From positions 1-26,849 of the forward strand of contig PMZP01000073.1 in assembly GCA_003170325.1 (NCBI GenBank): a DNA stretch of 26,849 nucleotides, given 5' to 3'. Position 1 is the stretch's first letter, and every line of letters begins with the position of its first letter. A program made the position numbers and the translations under genes. This stretch comes from Candidatus Tayloriibacteriota bacterium. GTDB lineage: Bacteria > Patescibacteriota > Minisyncoccia > Phycocordibacterales > PALSA-1337. Shown here piece after piece: positions 14,347 through 22,352 of the stretch. The notes below the pieces were generated by a model. The model was not told where the DNA came from. It ran no database searches and saw only the letters and a list, made by a program, of their open reading frames with translations.

Positions 14347-14398
14347 ATCCAATCCGGCTTCGAGAACATTGACTCGTGTTTTCAAAGTCGGGTTGGAT
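14347..14398 (+). promoter_or_regulatory. Long hairpin in the leader of the gene at 14419
   Basis: ATCCAATCCGGCTT (14347-14360) pairs with AAGTCGGGTTGGAT (14385-14398) over 14 bp with two G-U pairs. Inside, CGAG (14361-14364) can pair with CTCG (14373-14376). A competing pairing exists between GTTCT (14331-14335) and AGAAC (14363-14367). No T-tract follows, so it is not a terminator. It could be a cis-regulatory RNA or part of a small structured RNA. Confidence 0.6.
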
Positions 14399-14418
14399 AA
14401 CAATTAGCTACTGAAAAG

Positions 14419-14850
14419 ATGTCTATGCAATATCTGAAAGATACGAAAATCACGGGTCCGAAGCACCACGTCTCCAGACTTCTCAAACTGTTTGGGCAGA
14501 CCTACTTCGGCCCGATAGGAATGGGAGAGGTTCAGTTCGAACTTACTCACGTCTTCGCCAACAAAGTTTACGGCGGCGTCTCGCTCGTGGAAAGGCCAAC
14601 GATCAAGAGGGAACCCCTCTATGTCTTGGTGCCGAACATGAAACTGGACGCTGTCTGGGCTCCGTCCAAAAACCATCTCTCCGTTGAGGTTTGCGAAGAC
14701 GGAATCGAGGTCAGATTCGGCCCAGCTTCATCGGTAGGCGCTATTCATATCTGCAACGCCGTAAGCATCCGAATCGATCGCTCCGTTCTGTACATGTGTC
14801 TCGACCCCGCCGGCCGGCTGGTCGATGAGTCGAGCAATATGGGCGTTTGA
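14419..14850 (+). CDS. Hypothetical protein of 143 residues
   Basis: I do not recognise this protein. It starts MSMQYLKDTKITGPKHHVSR and looks like a small soluble alpha/beta protein with several strands (KREPLYVLVPNMKLDAVW, HLSVEVCEDGIEVRFGP) and two cysteines late in the chain. No signal peptide or membrane segment is visible. The gene stands alone as a transcription unit: a strong promoter and structured leader in front and a strong terminator after. The heavy transcriptional apparatus around such a small gene suggests high or tightly controlled expression. Confidence 0.7.
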   Translation: MSMQYLKDTKITGPKHHVSRLLKLFGQTYFGPIGMGEVQFELTHVFANKVYGGVSLVERPTIKREPLYVLVPNMKLDAVWAPSKNHLSVEVCEDGIEVRFGPASSVGAIHICNAVSIRIDRSVLYMCLDPAGRLVDESSNMGV

Positions 14851-14897
14851 CCGTCACTGGCTCGCATTCAAGCAACCTTGTCCTCGGTTTCACACTG

Positions 14898-14929
14898 GCA
14901 GTTCCGTTCCCGCGGAGCTGCTGTTTTTT
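14898..14929 (+). terminator. Terminator of the gene at 14419
   Basis: GCAGTTCCG (14898-14906), loop TTCCCG and CGGAGCTGC (14913-14921) form a 9-bp stem with one G-U pair, followed by TGTTTTTT. The rest of the 14851-15215 gap holds the first 66-bp palindrome and no gene I can support. Confidence 0.85.
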
Positions 14930-15019
14930 AATCACTGTTTGTACGCATCGAAAATGTGAAGTATGGGTACAAATTATGATCGCCCTTAATCGCTTTGCCT
15001 TGTAGGCGTACCATGTCCG

Positions 15020-15085
15020 TCGTCGCCCACTTCATTTGACTGTAGCGGCACTTCAGTGTCGCTCTGACTACACTCAACTGTAGTG
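15020..15085 (+). repeat. 66-bp imperfect palindrome, copy 1
   Basis: Blocks of 28 nt and 22 nt surround a 16-nt variable core. The arms CACTTCATTTGACTGTAG (15028-15045) and CTACACTCAACTGTAGTG (15068-15085) pair at 15 of 18 positions. In this copy the core also pairs, AGCGGCAC-TTCA-GTGTCGCT, so the whole element folds into one long hairpin. A second copy in the same orientation lies at 19046-19111, on the other side of the two envelope genes. The function is unknown. Confidence 0.8.
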
Positions 15086-15215
15086 ACTCAAATCGAAGGG
15101 CATCTGGTTGACCCGCTCTCTATTTTTGGCTGCCGTCATCGTCATCCCGATCCAACTCGAGCTACTGCCTACTGCAGTTTTTGATATTATCGGGTAGAAT
15201 GATGGCATCAAACCC

Positions 15216-17117
15216 GTGACTCGAACTAAGAAGATATCATTGCTTTTGGCGGCGCTTCTCGTCGTATGCTCTCTCGTCGCGCTTACGATCTGGCGTATAG
15301 ACACGAGTATCGTAGCGCGCATTGTCGCACGCACTGACGGCGCCGATGTCATCAACACTAATAGTTCGCCAACGAAAAGTTTCCATGCCTCCATGTATTA
15401 TTACGACAACAAGGATTTCTTTCCGAAATCAGTCGCGGCATTCAGCGGCACCGAGCCTATTTCACCACCGCCTCACATATTCATCGTCAACCAGCATATC
15501 CTGGCCGCGTATCTCATGGCTCGACAATTCGCCTTGTCGGCAAATCCCAAAGTAAAGACCGTAGTCCTCATCACCCAGAATAATTGGAATGCCGGGAATG
15601 CTCCCATCATCATTTCGCGCATGGGATGGAAGACCCCGATGGGAGATATCGGATCAGCCAGTCCGCTCATCGAGAAACTGGTCGGCGACAGAGTAGCGTC
15701 AGTCGAGGAGGGCATCTTCGCCACCGAGCACGGGATCACCGGCATCGTCCCTTATGTCGCCAGCTCATTTCCAAATGCCAACATCGCCACCATCGTCATC
15801 CGCGATGGAACTTCTGACGAACTAGTAGATGCGCTGGCCAAGGAACTTTCCGGACTCGACCTTTCTACCACGGCCATCATAGGCACGATAGACATGTCGC
15901 ATTATCTGCCCAAGAACATCGCTGATGCGCACGACAGGTTGACAATCCAATCCATAAAGGAATTCGATTACCAGACGATGCCTCGTCTGGACATTGATAC
16001 CGTACCCACCTTGCGAACAGTCATGAAAACGGCGGAAAGTTTCGGACAACAAATGTTCATTCAGACCGGAAGCGCGAATTCAGCCGACATTGTGAATGAT
16101 CCTGGCCTAACCCTGACTACTAGTTACATCACGGGGTATTTCGCGCCTGGAATCGCGGGAAGTAGCGGAAGCATTGAAAATGCCGGAAATGTCGGAAGTC
16201 CCACCGGAACATCAAGCGTGCTTTTCGTGGGTGATATCATGTTGGACCGCGGCGTGGCCCAGCATGCCGATAAATACGGCACTGACTCCTTGTTCTCGAA
16301 GGTCGAGCGCCTGTTCCTCGGCACGCATGCTGTGATCGGAAATTTCGAGGGGACCATGACCACGTATCCTTCAATTTCAGAGAAAGACTACTCGATCCTA
16401 CGCTTCACTGCCGATCCGCTATATGCCGGCGTGATCAAGAGACTAGATTTTTCTGCATTCAGCCTGGCCAATAACCACGCGCTCGATTTCGGCGAGCCGG
16501 GTTACGATCAGACTGTCCGCAATCTTAGCGACGCCGGTCTAGCCTCATTCGGTTCTCCTCGTAATGATCGGAATCTCTCCACTAGCCTGGACATTCACGG
16601 AAAGAATATATGCTTGGTAGGGTATCATGATTTGTATATCCCTGATCCGACACCAGCCATAGAAGAGATAACCAGGATCCGGCCAGATTGCACATATATC
16701 GTATTGTTCGCGCACTGGGGGATAGAGTACAACCAGGCGCAAAATGATAGACAGATCATGTTGGCTCACAAGTTCATCGACTCCGGGGTAGATTTGGTGA
16801 TAGGTAGTCACCCTCACGTCGTAGAGCCCGTTGAGATCTATAAGAACAAAGCCATATTCTATTCGCTCGGCAATTTCATCTTCGATCAGGGCCTCTCATT
16901 CGCCACTGAACACGGCTTGGCCGTGAATGTCGAGTTCGGCGATTCGATGACGAGATTCACCCTGGTGCCGACAGCTTTGGATCATGCCGAGGCAGGGATC
17001 GCCGACCCTGCCGATGGGGCAAAGATCCTCTCTCTGGTGGCCAACCGAAATTCATTGTCTGGTATCATCGCCTCTGATATACTGAAAACAAGCGGATTCA
17101 CTCTTTATTCACATTAG
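15216..17117 (+). CDS. MEMO-like domain fused to CapA/PgsA-type metallophosphatase-like domain, membrane-anchored
   Basis: The 633-residue product starts at a GTG with an anchor helix (about residues 7-26), so the bulk lies outside the membrane. Residues about 85-310 look like the MEMO family (AmmeMemoRadiSam protein B): VNQHILAAYLMARQF, KTVVLITQNNW, GIVPYVASSFPNANI and IGTIDMSHYLP. Residues about 335-590 are a CapA/PgsA domain with VGDIMLDR (338-345), GNFEG (375-379), ANNHALDFG (418-426), AHWGIEY (499-505), GSHPHVVEP (530-538) and SLGNFIFDQ (550-558), the metal-binding set of the calcineurin-like fold; in Bacillus this family takes part in poly-gamma-glutamate export. A -10-like TAGAAT lies 15 nt upstream. 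Followed 9 nt later by another anchored protein, probably one operon. Substrate unknown. Confidence 0.85.
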   Translation: MTRTKKISLLLAALLVVCSLVALTIWRIDTSIVARIVARTDGADVINTNSSPTKSFHASMYYYDNKDFFPKSVAAFSGTEPISPPPHIFIVNQHILAAYLMARQFALSANPKVKTVVLITQNNWNAGNAPIIISRMGWKTPMGDIGSASPLIEKLVGDRVASVEEGIFATEHGITGIVPYVASSFPNANIATIVIRDGTSDELVDALAKELSGLDLSTTAIIGTIDMSHYLPKNIADAHDRLTIQSIKEFDYQTMPRLDIDTVPTLRTVMKTAESFGQQMFIQTGSANSADIVNDPGLTLTTSYITGYFAPGIAGSSGSIENAGNVGSPTGTSSVLFVGDIMLDRGVAQHADKYGTDSLFSKVERLFLGTHAVIGNFEGTMTTYPSISEKDYSILRFTADPLYAGVIKRLDFSAFSLANNHALDFGEPGYDQTVRNLSDAGLASFGSPRNDRNLSTSLDIHGKNICLVGYHDLYIPDPTPAIEEITRIRPDCTYIVLFAHWGIEYNQAQNDRQIMLAHKFIDSGVDLVIGSHPHVVEPVEIYKNKAIFYSLGNFIFDQGLSFATEHGLAVNVEFGDSMTRFTLVPTALDHAEAGIADPADGAKILSLVANRNSLSGIIASDILKTSGFTLYSH

Positions 17118-17126
17118 GCTCACATC

Positions 17127-18926
17127 ATGGATCAACAAACTCAACAACCGATAGGTCAGAATGGAATTCCGACTCAACCACCTGAAGGTGCGAAGAATGG
17201 CGCGAAAAATAAAACTCCTGTCGTTGTCATGGCAGTAATCGTCTTACTGATCTTGGCGGGCATCGTCTGGCAAGCTACCCAGAGTTCCGGTATAACAGCG
17301 CCGAGCCAGGATGTTTCCGGACAACAACCTATAGCCATTTCTCAATCTGCGATCAGTTGGACCCCCCTTGCTTCATCTGTCCTCCTGAAAACGACTGCGC
17401 CGATCCCTTACTATAACGACCCGATCCAGGTATTCAAGATCGGAGATATAAATAGCGGCGAATATAAGGGCGACGTCTTGGCCTTTGCCGCCCCCAAAAG
17501 TTCTATCGCTGTAGGGGGAAGCGAAATATTCAGCTACATATATTTCATTTCTAACTCCGCTGGCGATCCCATAGCTTGGAATAGAGCATTCATCCATGAC
17601 CCGGATACCCGTTGCTATGACTCTGCCGGTGTCCAAGGTTGCGAGCGATTCTATTACACCGAAGAAGCGATCGGCCTTACCAACAGCTTGCAAAAGCCTC
17701 TGGACTCCTTTCCGCCGGAGCTCGGAACTATCGATCACCTGACTTCGGTCACCAGTCGAACCCGATTCTCGGTCCCGTTCCGCGGTGAATTGTCGCCTTA
17801 TACTGCAGTCACGAACGACGTCGTCCAAGTAGACAAGACCGCGTCCGGATTTCCCATATTGAAGAAGACTAATACCGTCTCGCCAGGCGCCTCTGTTCCT
17901 TCCAGTGTTTCGGCATTTCCATCTGTGTCATATTTCATGCTTCTGCCTTTCGGTAAAGCGGTCCCGATATCTCCGGAGCCTGACTTCATGGATGCCAACG
18001 ATGTTCCAGGGCTCAAGTGGACTGTTGGTACAACATCAGTCGCCAGCTATCGTTACGGTCAATATGCATACGGTTGGGAGGATTGCTACGACGGGATTTC
18101 TGCTGTGCAGTTCAATGCGGCTTTGGTTCGGACAGGCACGACTGTGAATGGTGGCCCGGTCTTCGAAGTCGATCCGCAGAAATATCCGCAAGTCTATAGT
18201 TGTCTGCACGAAAAGACCAAGCGTTATGTATATGACGAGGCGACGCAGAAGGGATCATACGTCGATACAGTCAATTATAGCGATTTCATAGTCTCGCATC
18301 CGATGTTCTTCTGGAGGCACCCACTGGGAGATCTGGTCGCCTTTGTGAGGAGCGATGTCGTTCCTGCAGCCGAAAAGGCCAAGCCTGTCATATATCTGTA
18401 TCCGGAGAAGGAGGAGAGAGTCCATGTTGAAGTCGCTCCGATCGGCGGACTCCTCACGACTGATCCGGCATATGGCGATGGTTGGAATGTCGATGCCTCG
18501 CCAAGCGGATCGTTACATGACCTGAATAGCGGCAAGATCTATCCATATCTGTTTTGGGAAGGCGGCAAGGATGGAGTCGTAGTGACGCCCAAGCAAGGAT
18601 TCGTGGTCAGTAGGGGAGAAGTCGCCTCCATGCTCGAAGAGAAATTATCCGCATACGGTTTGAACCGGAAGGAGCGGGCGGACTTCCTGGAATTCTGGGT
18701 TCCGAAGCTGTCGCATGCGCCTTACTATTTCATCACCTTCATCTCCAGGTCGGAGATCGACCGGGTCTCACCCATGAAGATAACTCCCGCGCCACAGACC
18801 GTTATCAGGTTGCTCATGGATTACAAACCGCTCGAGAAGCCCATCACTGTTTCGTCTCTCGACATCGTCCCGACCAGGCGCGTTGGATTCACCGTCGTCG
18901 AATGGGGAGGGATTATTAGAGATTGA
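17127..18926 (+). CDS. Membrane-anchored extracytoplasmic protein with IYLYP motif
   Basis: The 599-residue product has a short Gln/Pro-rich cytoplasmic head (1-30), one membrane helix (about 31-49) and a large outer part. The C-terminal third, from KAKPVIYLYPEKEE near residue 415, resembles a domain I associate with CPR and other bacterial surface proteins: GWNVDASPSG, YPYLFWEG and a final GFTVVEWGG. Several cysteines (HDPDTRCYDSAGVQGCE region) could form disulfides. I know no reaction for it. It follows the MEMO-CapA fusion by 9 nt, so the two probably act together at the cell surface. The end FTVVEWGG looks like the natural C-terminus. Confidence 0.8.
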   Translation: MDQQTQQPIGQNGIPTQPPEGAKNGAKNKTPVVVMAVIVLLILAGIVWQATQSSGITAPSQDVSGQQPIAISQSAISWTPLASSVLLKTTAPIPYYNDPIQVFKIGDINSGEYKGDVLAFAAPKSSIAVGGSEIFSYIYFISNSAGDPIAWNRAFIHDPDTRCYDSAGVQGCERFYYTEEAIGLTNSLQKPLDSFPPELGTIDHLTSVTSRTRFSVPFRGELSPYTAVTNDVVQVDKTASGFPILKKTNTVSPGASVPSSVSAFPSVSYFMLLPFGKAVPISPEPDFMDANDVPGLKWTVGTTSVASYRYGQYAYGWEDCYDGISAVQFNAALVRTGTTVNGGPVFEVDPQKYPQVYSCLHEKTKRYVYDEATQKGSYVDTVNYSDFIVSHPMFFWRHPLGDLVAFVRSDVVPAAEKAKPVIYLYPEKEERVHVEVAPIGGLLTTDPAYGDGWNVDASPSGSLHDLNSGKIYPYLFWEGGKDGVVVTPKQGFVVSRGEVASMLEEKLSAYGLNRKERADFLEFWVPKLSHAPYYFITFISRSEIDRVSPMKITPAPQTVIRLLMDYKPLEKPITVSSLDIVPTRRVGFTVVEWGGIIRD

Positions 18927-19035
18927 TCGTCAATACAGCTCTGGCGGATATACTTTGGCCCATGATGCAACTCATGTATATGGCCTAGATGTGAAAGGGA
19001 AACTTACTATTGATGGGGTAGTGGTGCCAAGCTAA
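18925..19035 (+). pseudogene. C-terminal remnant of a second surface protein gene
   Basis: In the frame one base off the preceding gene, 36 codons read as natural protein up to a TAA: RQYSSGGYTLAHDATHVYG, then LDVKGKLTIDGVVVPS. The repeating strand pattern (VKGKLTIDG) resembles ends of surface or pilus-like beta proteins. No start codon or upstream part is present, and it overlaps the last bases of the intact gene. It is best read as the tail of a gene lost by deletion or replacement next to the 66-bp palindrome. A frameshifted extension of the upstream gene is less likely because that gene has a typical end. The rest of 18927-19244 holds palindrome copy 2 and the ndk promoter. Confidence 0.5.
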
Positions 19036-19045
19036 GTAATGGATT

Positions 19046-19111
19046 TCGCCGCCCACTTCATTTGACTGTAGCGCCCTTTGCGTTTTCATCTGACTACACT
19101 CAACTGTAGTG
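19046..19111 (+). repeat. 66-bp imperfect palindrome, copy 2
   Basis: Same orientation and length as the copy at 15020-15085. The left 28 nt match with one difference and the right 22 nt match fully; the 16-nt core is different in sequence but the same length. The core here can pair AGCGC with GCGTT, so the hairpin is kept although the sequence changed. The two copies bracket about 4 kb with two envelope genes. Confidence 0.8.
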
Positions 19112-19207
19112 CTCGCGATTGGACATGCTATCTCTCCGGGGCCCGGACGATGGATGTAGCACTTACGAATTTATCCGGATTCAAGTGATTAACTTGCACC
19201 ACGCGCC

Positions 19208-19236
19208 TTGCACGCCGCGCATCCAACCCTTATACT
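19208..19236 (+). promoter_or_regulatory. Promoter of ndk
   Basis: TTGCAC (19208-19213), 17-nt spacer, TATACT (19231-19236). The -10 box ends 8 nt before the ndk ATG, predicting a leaderless transcript. Confidence 0.65.
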
Positions 19237-19244
19237 GTACCGAT

Positions 19245-19874
19245 ATGAAAAATCAAACCAATAAGCCCGATCACCCCAAGTATGAACGCACGTTAGTAAT
19301 CATCAAACCGGATGGGATCCAACGCTCCCTTATCGGAGAGGTCATCAAAAGATATGAGCAGATCGGCCTGAAGCTGGTCGGTATTAAGATGCTCATCCCG
19401 ACCGCCGAAATGGTCGAGAAGCATTACACATTGGACCCCGAATGGCGCGTTATAACCGGAATGAAGACTATCAAGGCTTATGAAGCCAGAGGACTCAAAC
19501 ACCCAATTAGCCAAGATCCCAAGGTCGTTACAGGCATAATCCTCAAGACCCTCATAGATTATCTGACCAGCGGGCCGGTAGTGGCCATGGTCTGGGAAGG
19601 CGCCCATGCCGTGGAGATCGTCCGCAAGTTGACTGGCGGCACCGAGCCCAGGGCCTCTGCCGATGTCGGAACCATTCGCGGCGACTATGCCATCGATTCA
19701 TACGCCATGAGCGACGCCGACAAGCGCTCTGTCCGCAATATCATCCATGCTTCCGGCTCGCCCAAGGAAGCCGACAATGAGATCCCGCACTGGTTCGCCA
19801 AGAATGAGATCTTTGAATACAAACTCTTGGTCGAACAGATCATTTATGGCGCCAGGCTCGAAGGGATCCTCTAG
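19245..19874 (+). CDS. ndk: Nucleoside diphosphate kinase with insertion and C-terminal extension
   Basis: The enzyme moves phosphate between nucleoside tri- and diphosphates through a histidine. The 209-residue product starts MKNQTNKPDHPKYERTLVII; KPDGIQRSLIGE follows, and the active-site motif NIIHASGS (His168) and EIPHWF are intact. It is longer than the usual 135-150 because of an insertion near residues 65-95 (EWRVITGMKTIKAYEARGLK) and about 20 C-terminal residues. The start is placed at 19245, right after the promoter; an open frame reaching back to 19119 covers the promoter and lacks similarity. It stands alone. Confidence 0.94.
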   Translation: MKNQTNKPDHPKYERTLVIIKPDGIQRSLIGEVIKRYEQIGLKLVGIKMLIPTAEMVEKHYTLDPEWRVITGMKTIKAYEARGLKHPISQDPKVVTGIILKTLIDYLTSGPVVAMVWEGAHAVEIVRKLTGGTEPRASADVGTIRGDYAIDSYAMSDADKRSVRNIIHASGSPKEADNEIPHWFAKNEIFEYKLLVEQIIYGARLEGIL

Positions 19875-20131
19875 TCGTGATTTGTTACACAAAAATCTTC
19901 AAAACATAAACTTGTCGGCGCTGGCAAAAAGATGTTCCAACGTCTTGTCCCTCTTGCGCTTCGAAATGAGAGGAATAAAATGAATACAGGTTGCAAGAGT
20001 AAATTCCACAATTCCAATATTTTTGGGCCACCGATGAACAGGTGAAGCTGTTCGAATTCCTTTACATCTTGGTGTTGAAGGTGAGGTAACCCCCCTAAAG
20101 TCTAGGGATTATACTCTTGCGATCTATAGAT

Positions 20132-20173
20132 AACGTCTGCCGATTCTCGCGAATCATCATGGCAGGCGTTTTC
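20132..20173 (+). terminator. Strong two-part hairpin upstream of the beta-CASP gene
   Basis: AACGTCTGCC (20132-20141) pairs with GGCAGGCGTT (20161-20170) over 10 bp with one G-U pair; inside, GATTC-TCGC-GAATC forms a second perfect stem. A short TT follows. It may terminate upstream transcription or regulate the next gene. An ATCTATAGAT palindrome (20122-20131) touches it. The remainder of 19875-20131 shows no gene I can support; one short frame near 20010-20090 reads protein-like but is closed by stops. Confidence 0.5.
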
Positions 20174-20192
20174 TATTGCGAGGGATCTCACG

Positions 20193-20198
20193 TATAAT
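20193..20198 (+). promoter_or_regulatory. -10 box of the beta-CASP gene
   Basis: A consensus TATAAT ends 11 nt before the ATG, giving a leader of only a few nucleotides. The -35 region (TTTCTA at 17 nt) is weak. Confidence 0.45.
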
Positions 20199-20209
20199 TA
20201 CTGGCGCTC

Positions 20210-21613
20210 ATGAATAACTCACCGACCATAACTTTCTGCACAGGAGTCGGCACCGTAACCGGAGCCAATTTTTTGTTGGAAACTCTCGGAGGCGCCAAGA
20301 TCCTGGTCGACTGCGGCTTGGTTCAAGGCGAGAAAGTCGCTATGGAGGAAAATCATGAGATCTTCCCGTATGACCTCTCGTCGATCACCGCGCTTTTCAT
20401 AACTCACGCCCATCTTGACCATGTCGGACGCATACCCAAGCTCGTCAAAGACGGCTACAAGGGACCCATCTACTCGACGCCGGAGACCAAAGAATTGGCC
20501 GAGCTGGTCCTCACTGACGCTGTGGCCATTCTTGCCGAAGAAGCCAAGCGCGAAGGTACATCGCCGCTTTACGTAGCAGCTGACGTTCAAGCAGTCTTTC
20601 CTCTCTGGAAGACCATCGAATATCACCAGCCATTCAAGGTGAATGACGAAGTTTCTATCTTCCTGAAAGACGCCGGACATATCCTTGGTTCGGCGATGAT
20701 TGAAATTACTATTAATGCTGACGCGCGAAAAGGGCGCGCCACAATGAAGATCCTCTTCACCGGCGACCTCGGAAATTCGCCCGCGCCGTTATTGAGGGAC
20801 ACCGAAGCCGTCGGCGATGTCGATTATCTTGTCATGGAAAGCGTCTATGGCGACCGTAATCATGAAAGCAGGGAAGGGCGGACCAACAAATTCAAGCAAG
20901 TCATCGATGAGACCATAGCTCGAGGCGGCACGCTGGTCATTCCGGCCTTTTCCATAGACCGAACCCAAGTCTTGCTTTACGAGCTCAACAATATGGTGGA
21001 GAAGAAGCTCATTCCCTCCATTCCCGTCTTCGTCGATTCTCCCATGGCCATCAAGGCCACCGACATTTACAAAGCCCACGAGGACCTATTCAACGACGCC
21101 GTCAAAGCACAGATCGCTCGCGGCGACGACATATTCAAGTTCCCCAAGCTGGAATACACTTTGTCCCAGAATCAGGCGCGTGACATTGATAACGCTAGAG
21201 GCCCGAAAATAATTCTAGCCGGATCCGGCATGTCCATTGGTGGGCGCGTCGTAGGTCATGAAGCGCAATATTTACCTGATGCCAAAAGCACCATCCTCCT
21301 AGTCGGCTACCAGACCGCCGGTTCCTTGGGTCGGCAATTAGCCGATGGCGCCAAGAAAGTCCATATCCATCATGAAACTATTAAAGTAAAAGCCAAGATC
21401 GAGACGCTCTATGGTTTCTCCGCTCATAAGGACGGCGATCATTTGGTCCAGTTTGTTTCGACGGCTGGCGATGAAGCGGGAAATGCCAAGCTGAAACAGG
21501 TTTTCACTGTCATGGGTGAACCCGGCGCTTCGATGCATCTAGCGCAAAGAATCAATGATGAATTAGGTGTGAAAGCCATCATGCCGGAAAGGGGGAAGGT
21601 CTATGAGTTGTGA
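20210..21613 (+). CDS. Beta-CASP metallo-beta-lactamase-fold RNase (CPSF/Ysh1-like)
   Basis: Proteins of this group cut RNA as endo- or 5' exonucleases. The 467-residue product has the zinc motif HAHLDH (66-71), AGHILGSA with His157, and FTGDLG with Asp186. The beta-CASP part follows: VIPAFSIDRTQVLLYEL, the D-S-P-M-A motif in VFVDSPMA, ILAGSGMSIGGRV, and the terminal histidine in YGFSAHKDGDHL near residue 406. The C-terminus ends with the usual VMGEPGASMHLAQRI segment. All catalytic ligands are present. No KH domain is seen. It ends with its own terminator. Which RNA it acts on is not visible. Confidence 0.92.
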   Translation: MNNSPTITFCTGVGTVTGANFLLETLGGAKILVDCGLVQGEKVAMEENHEIFPYDLSSITALFITHAHLDHVGRIPKLVKDGYKGPIYSTPETKELAELVLTDAVAILAEEAKREGTSPLYVAADVQAVFPLWKTIEYHQPFKVNDEVSIFLKDAGHILGSAMIEITINADARKGRATMKILFTGDLGNSPAPLLRDTEAVGDVDYLVMESVYGDRNHESREGRTNKFKQVIDETIARGGTLVIPAFSIDRTQVLLYELNNMVEKKLIPSIPVFVDSPMAIKATDIYKAHEDLFNDAVKAQIARGDDIFKFPKLEYTLSQNQARDIDNARGPKIILAGSGMSIGGRVVGHEAQYLPDAKSTILLVGYQTAGSLGRQLADGAKKVHIHHETIKVKAKIETLYGFSAHKDGDHLVQFVSTAGDEAGNAKLKQVFTVMGEPGASMHLAQRINDELGVKAIMPERGKVYEL

Positions 21614-21661
21614 GATGGAAGTAGTCGTTCAGCGGTTCTGCATTCATCGGCTGTAGGATGT

Positions 21662-21681
21662 CTCTGGGAGCAGAGTTTTTT
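21662..21681 (+). terminator. Terminator of the beta-CASP gene
   Basis: CTCTG, loop GGAG, CAGAG, then six Ts, about 50 nt after the stop codon. Between this and the opposing terminator at 21894 lies about 210 nt in which I see no gene or clear signal beyond a short CCCAGCTGGG palindrome. Confidence 0.8.
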
Positions 21682-21893
21682 ATGTACACAAATTGATTTG
21701 CGTGTTTTTATCAACGACTTAACAGAGCCATCTTTTCTCATCATTTCACAACAAATTACAACATTCCTGTCAATGAAAATCTCTGCTCGAAATCACTTCT
21801 CCACCCAGCTGGGCAGCTAAGTTATCACCCTTTTATCCACCGTCGCTACGCCATATCCATCTTCACCGCTACGATGCACCCAATTCTTTTTTG

Positions 21894-21933
21894 AAAAAAT
21901 AAATGACCTGGGAGTCTGCATGCCCCCAGGTCA
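21894..21933 (-). terminator. Terminator of the infC-rpmI-rplT operon
   Basis: On the minus strand TGACCTGGG (21933-21925), a 12-nt loop and CCCAGGTCA (21912-21904) form a perfect 9-bp stem followed by TTTATTTTTTC. It lies about 75 nt past the rplT stop. A weaker AACTC/GAGTT hairpin with six Ts lies between. Confidence 0.85.
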
Positions 21934-22007
21934 CGGTACGCCAAACAGTGGCGGACCATCTATGAAAAAACTCCCTAATTCCCAGAGTTATGTTATCATG
22001 TCCACCC

Positions 22008-22352
22008 CTACTTGACCATCTCAACGACCTTCTTGAAAGTATCAGGTTTGAATTCAGCTAGATGAGCCAAAGATTTGCGATCCAGAGCGATGCTCTTCTT
22101 CTTGGCCGCGCCCATGAATTTGGAATATGAGAAACCGAGCGGGCGGAGAGCGGCGTTGATCTTGACGTTCCAGAGGCGGCGGAAATCGCCTTTCTTGTCG
22201 CGGCGGTGGGCGAAAGCGTAGACGCCGGCGTGCATCAACGCTTCATTGGCGGCGGCCTCGTTGGTAGAACGGCGATGGCGGAAGCCCTTGGCGGCCAAGA
22301 GGGTAGCGCGGCGGTTCTTCAGGGCATGTACGGCTTTTTTGACTCTGGTCAT
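22008..22352 (-). CDS. rplT: 50S ribosomal protein L20
   Basis: L20 is needed for early 50S assembly and, in other bacteria, represses the infC-rpmI-rplT operon. The 114-residue product starts MTRVKKAVHALKNRRATLLA, followed by GFRHRRSTNEAAANEALMHA, AFAHRRDKKGDFRRLWNVKI, NAALRPLGFSYSKF and a DRKSLAHLAEF segment, the standard pattern. It is the last gene of the operon, separated from rpmI by a repetitive 57-nt spacer. Confidence 0.96.
   Translation of the reverse strand: MTRVKKAVHALKNRRATLLAAKGFRHRRSTNEAAANEALMHAGVYAFAHRRDKKGDFRRLWNVKINAALRPLGFSYSKFMGAAKKKSIALDRKSLAHLAEFKPDTFKKVVEMVK

Noticed and set aside
15020..15085. The 66-bp palindromes as integron attC sites
   Set aside because: They have paired arms and a variable core like attC, and the lower strand contains GTTGAGT, but the R-box pair is not in the right order or position and no integron integrase is present.
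17127..19035. A frameshift joining the IYLYP protein to the downstream coding tail
   Set aside because: The protein already ends in a typical FTVVEWGG terminus, so the tail is more likely from another gene.
20010..20092. Protein-like frame WATDEQVKLFEFLYILVLK upstream of the beta-CASP gene
   Set aside because: It is only 28 codons long between stops, has no start, and other frames read equally well, so a remnant is possible but not supported.
21614..22007. CRISPR array or repeat cluster in the gene-poor stretch
   Set aside because: Only two opposing terminators and short isolated palindromes occur; there are no regularly spaced repeats.
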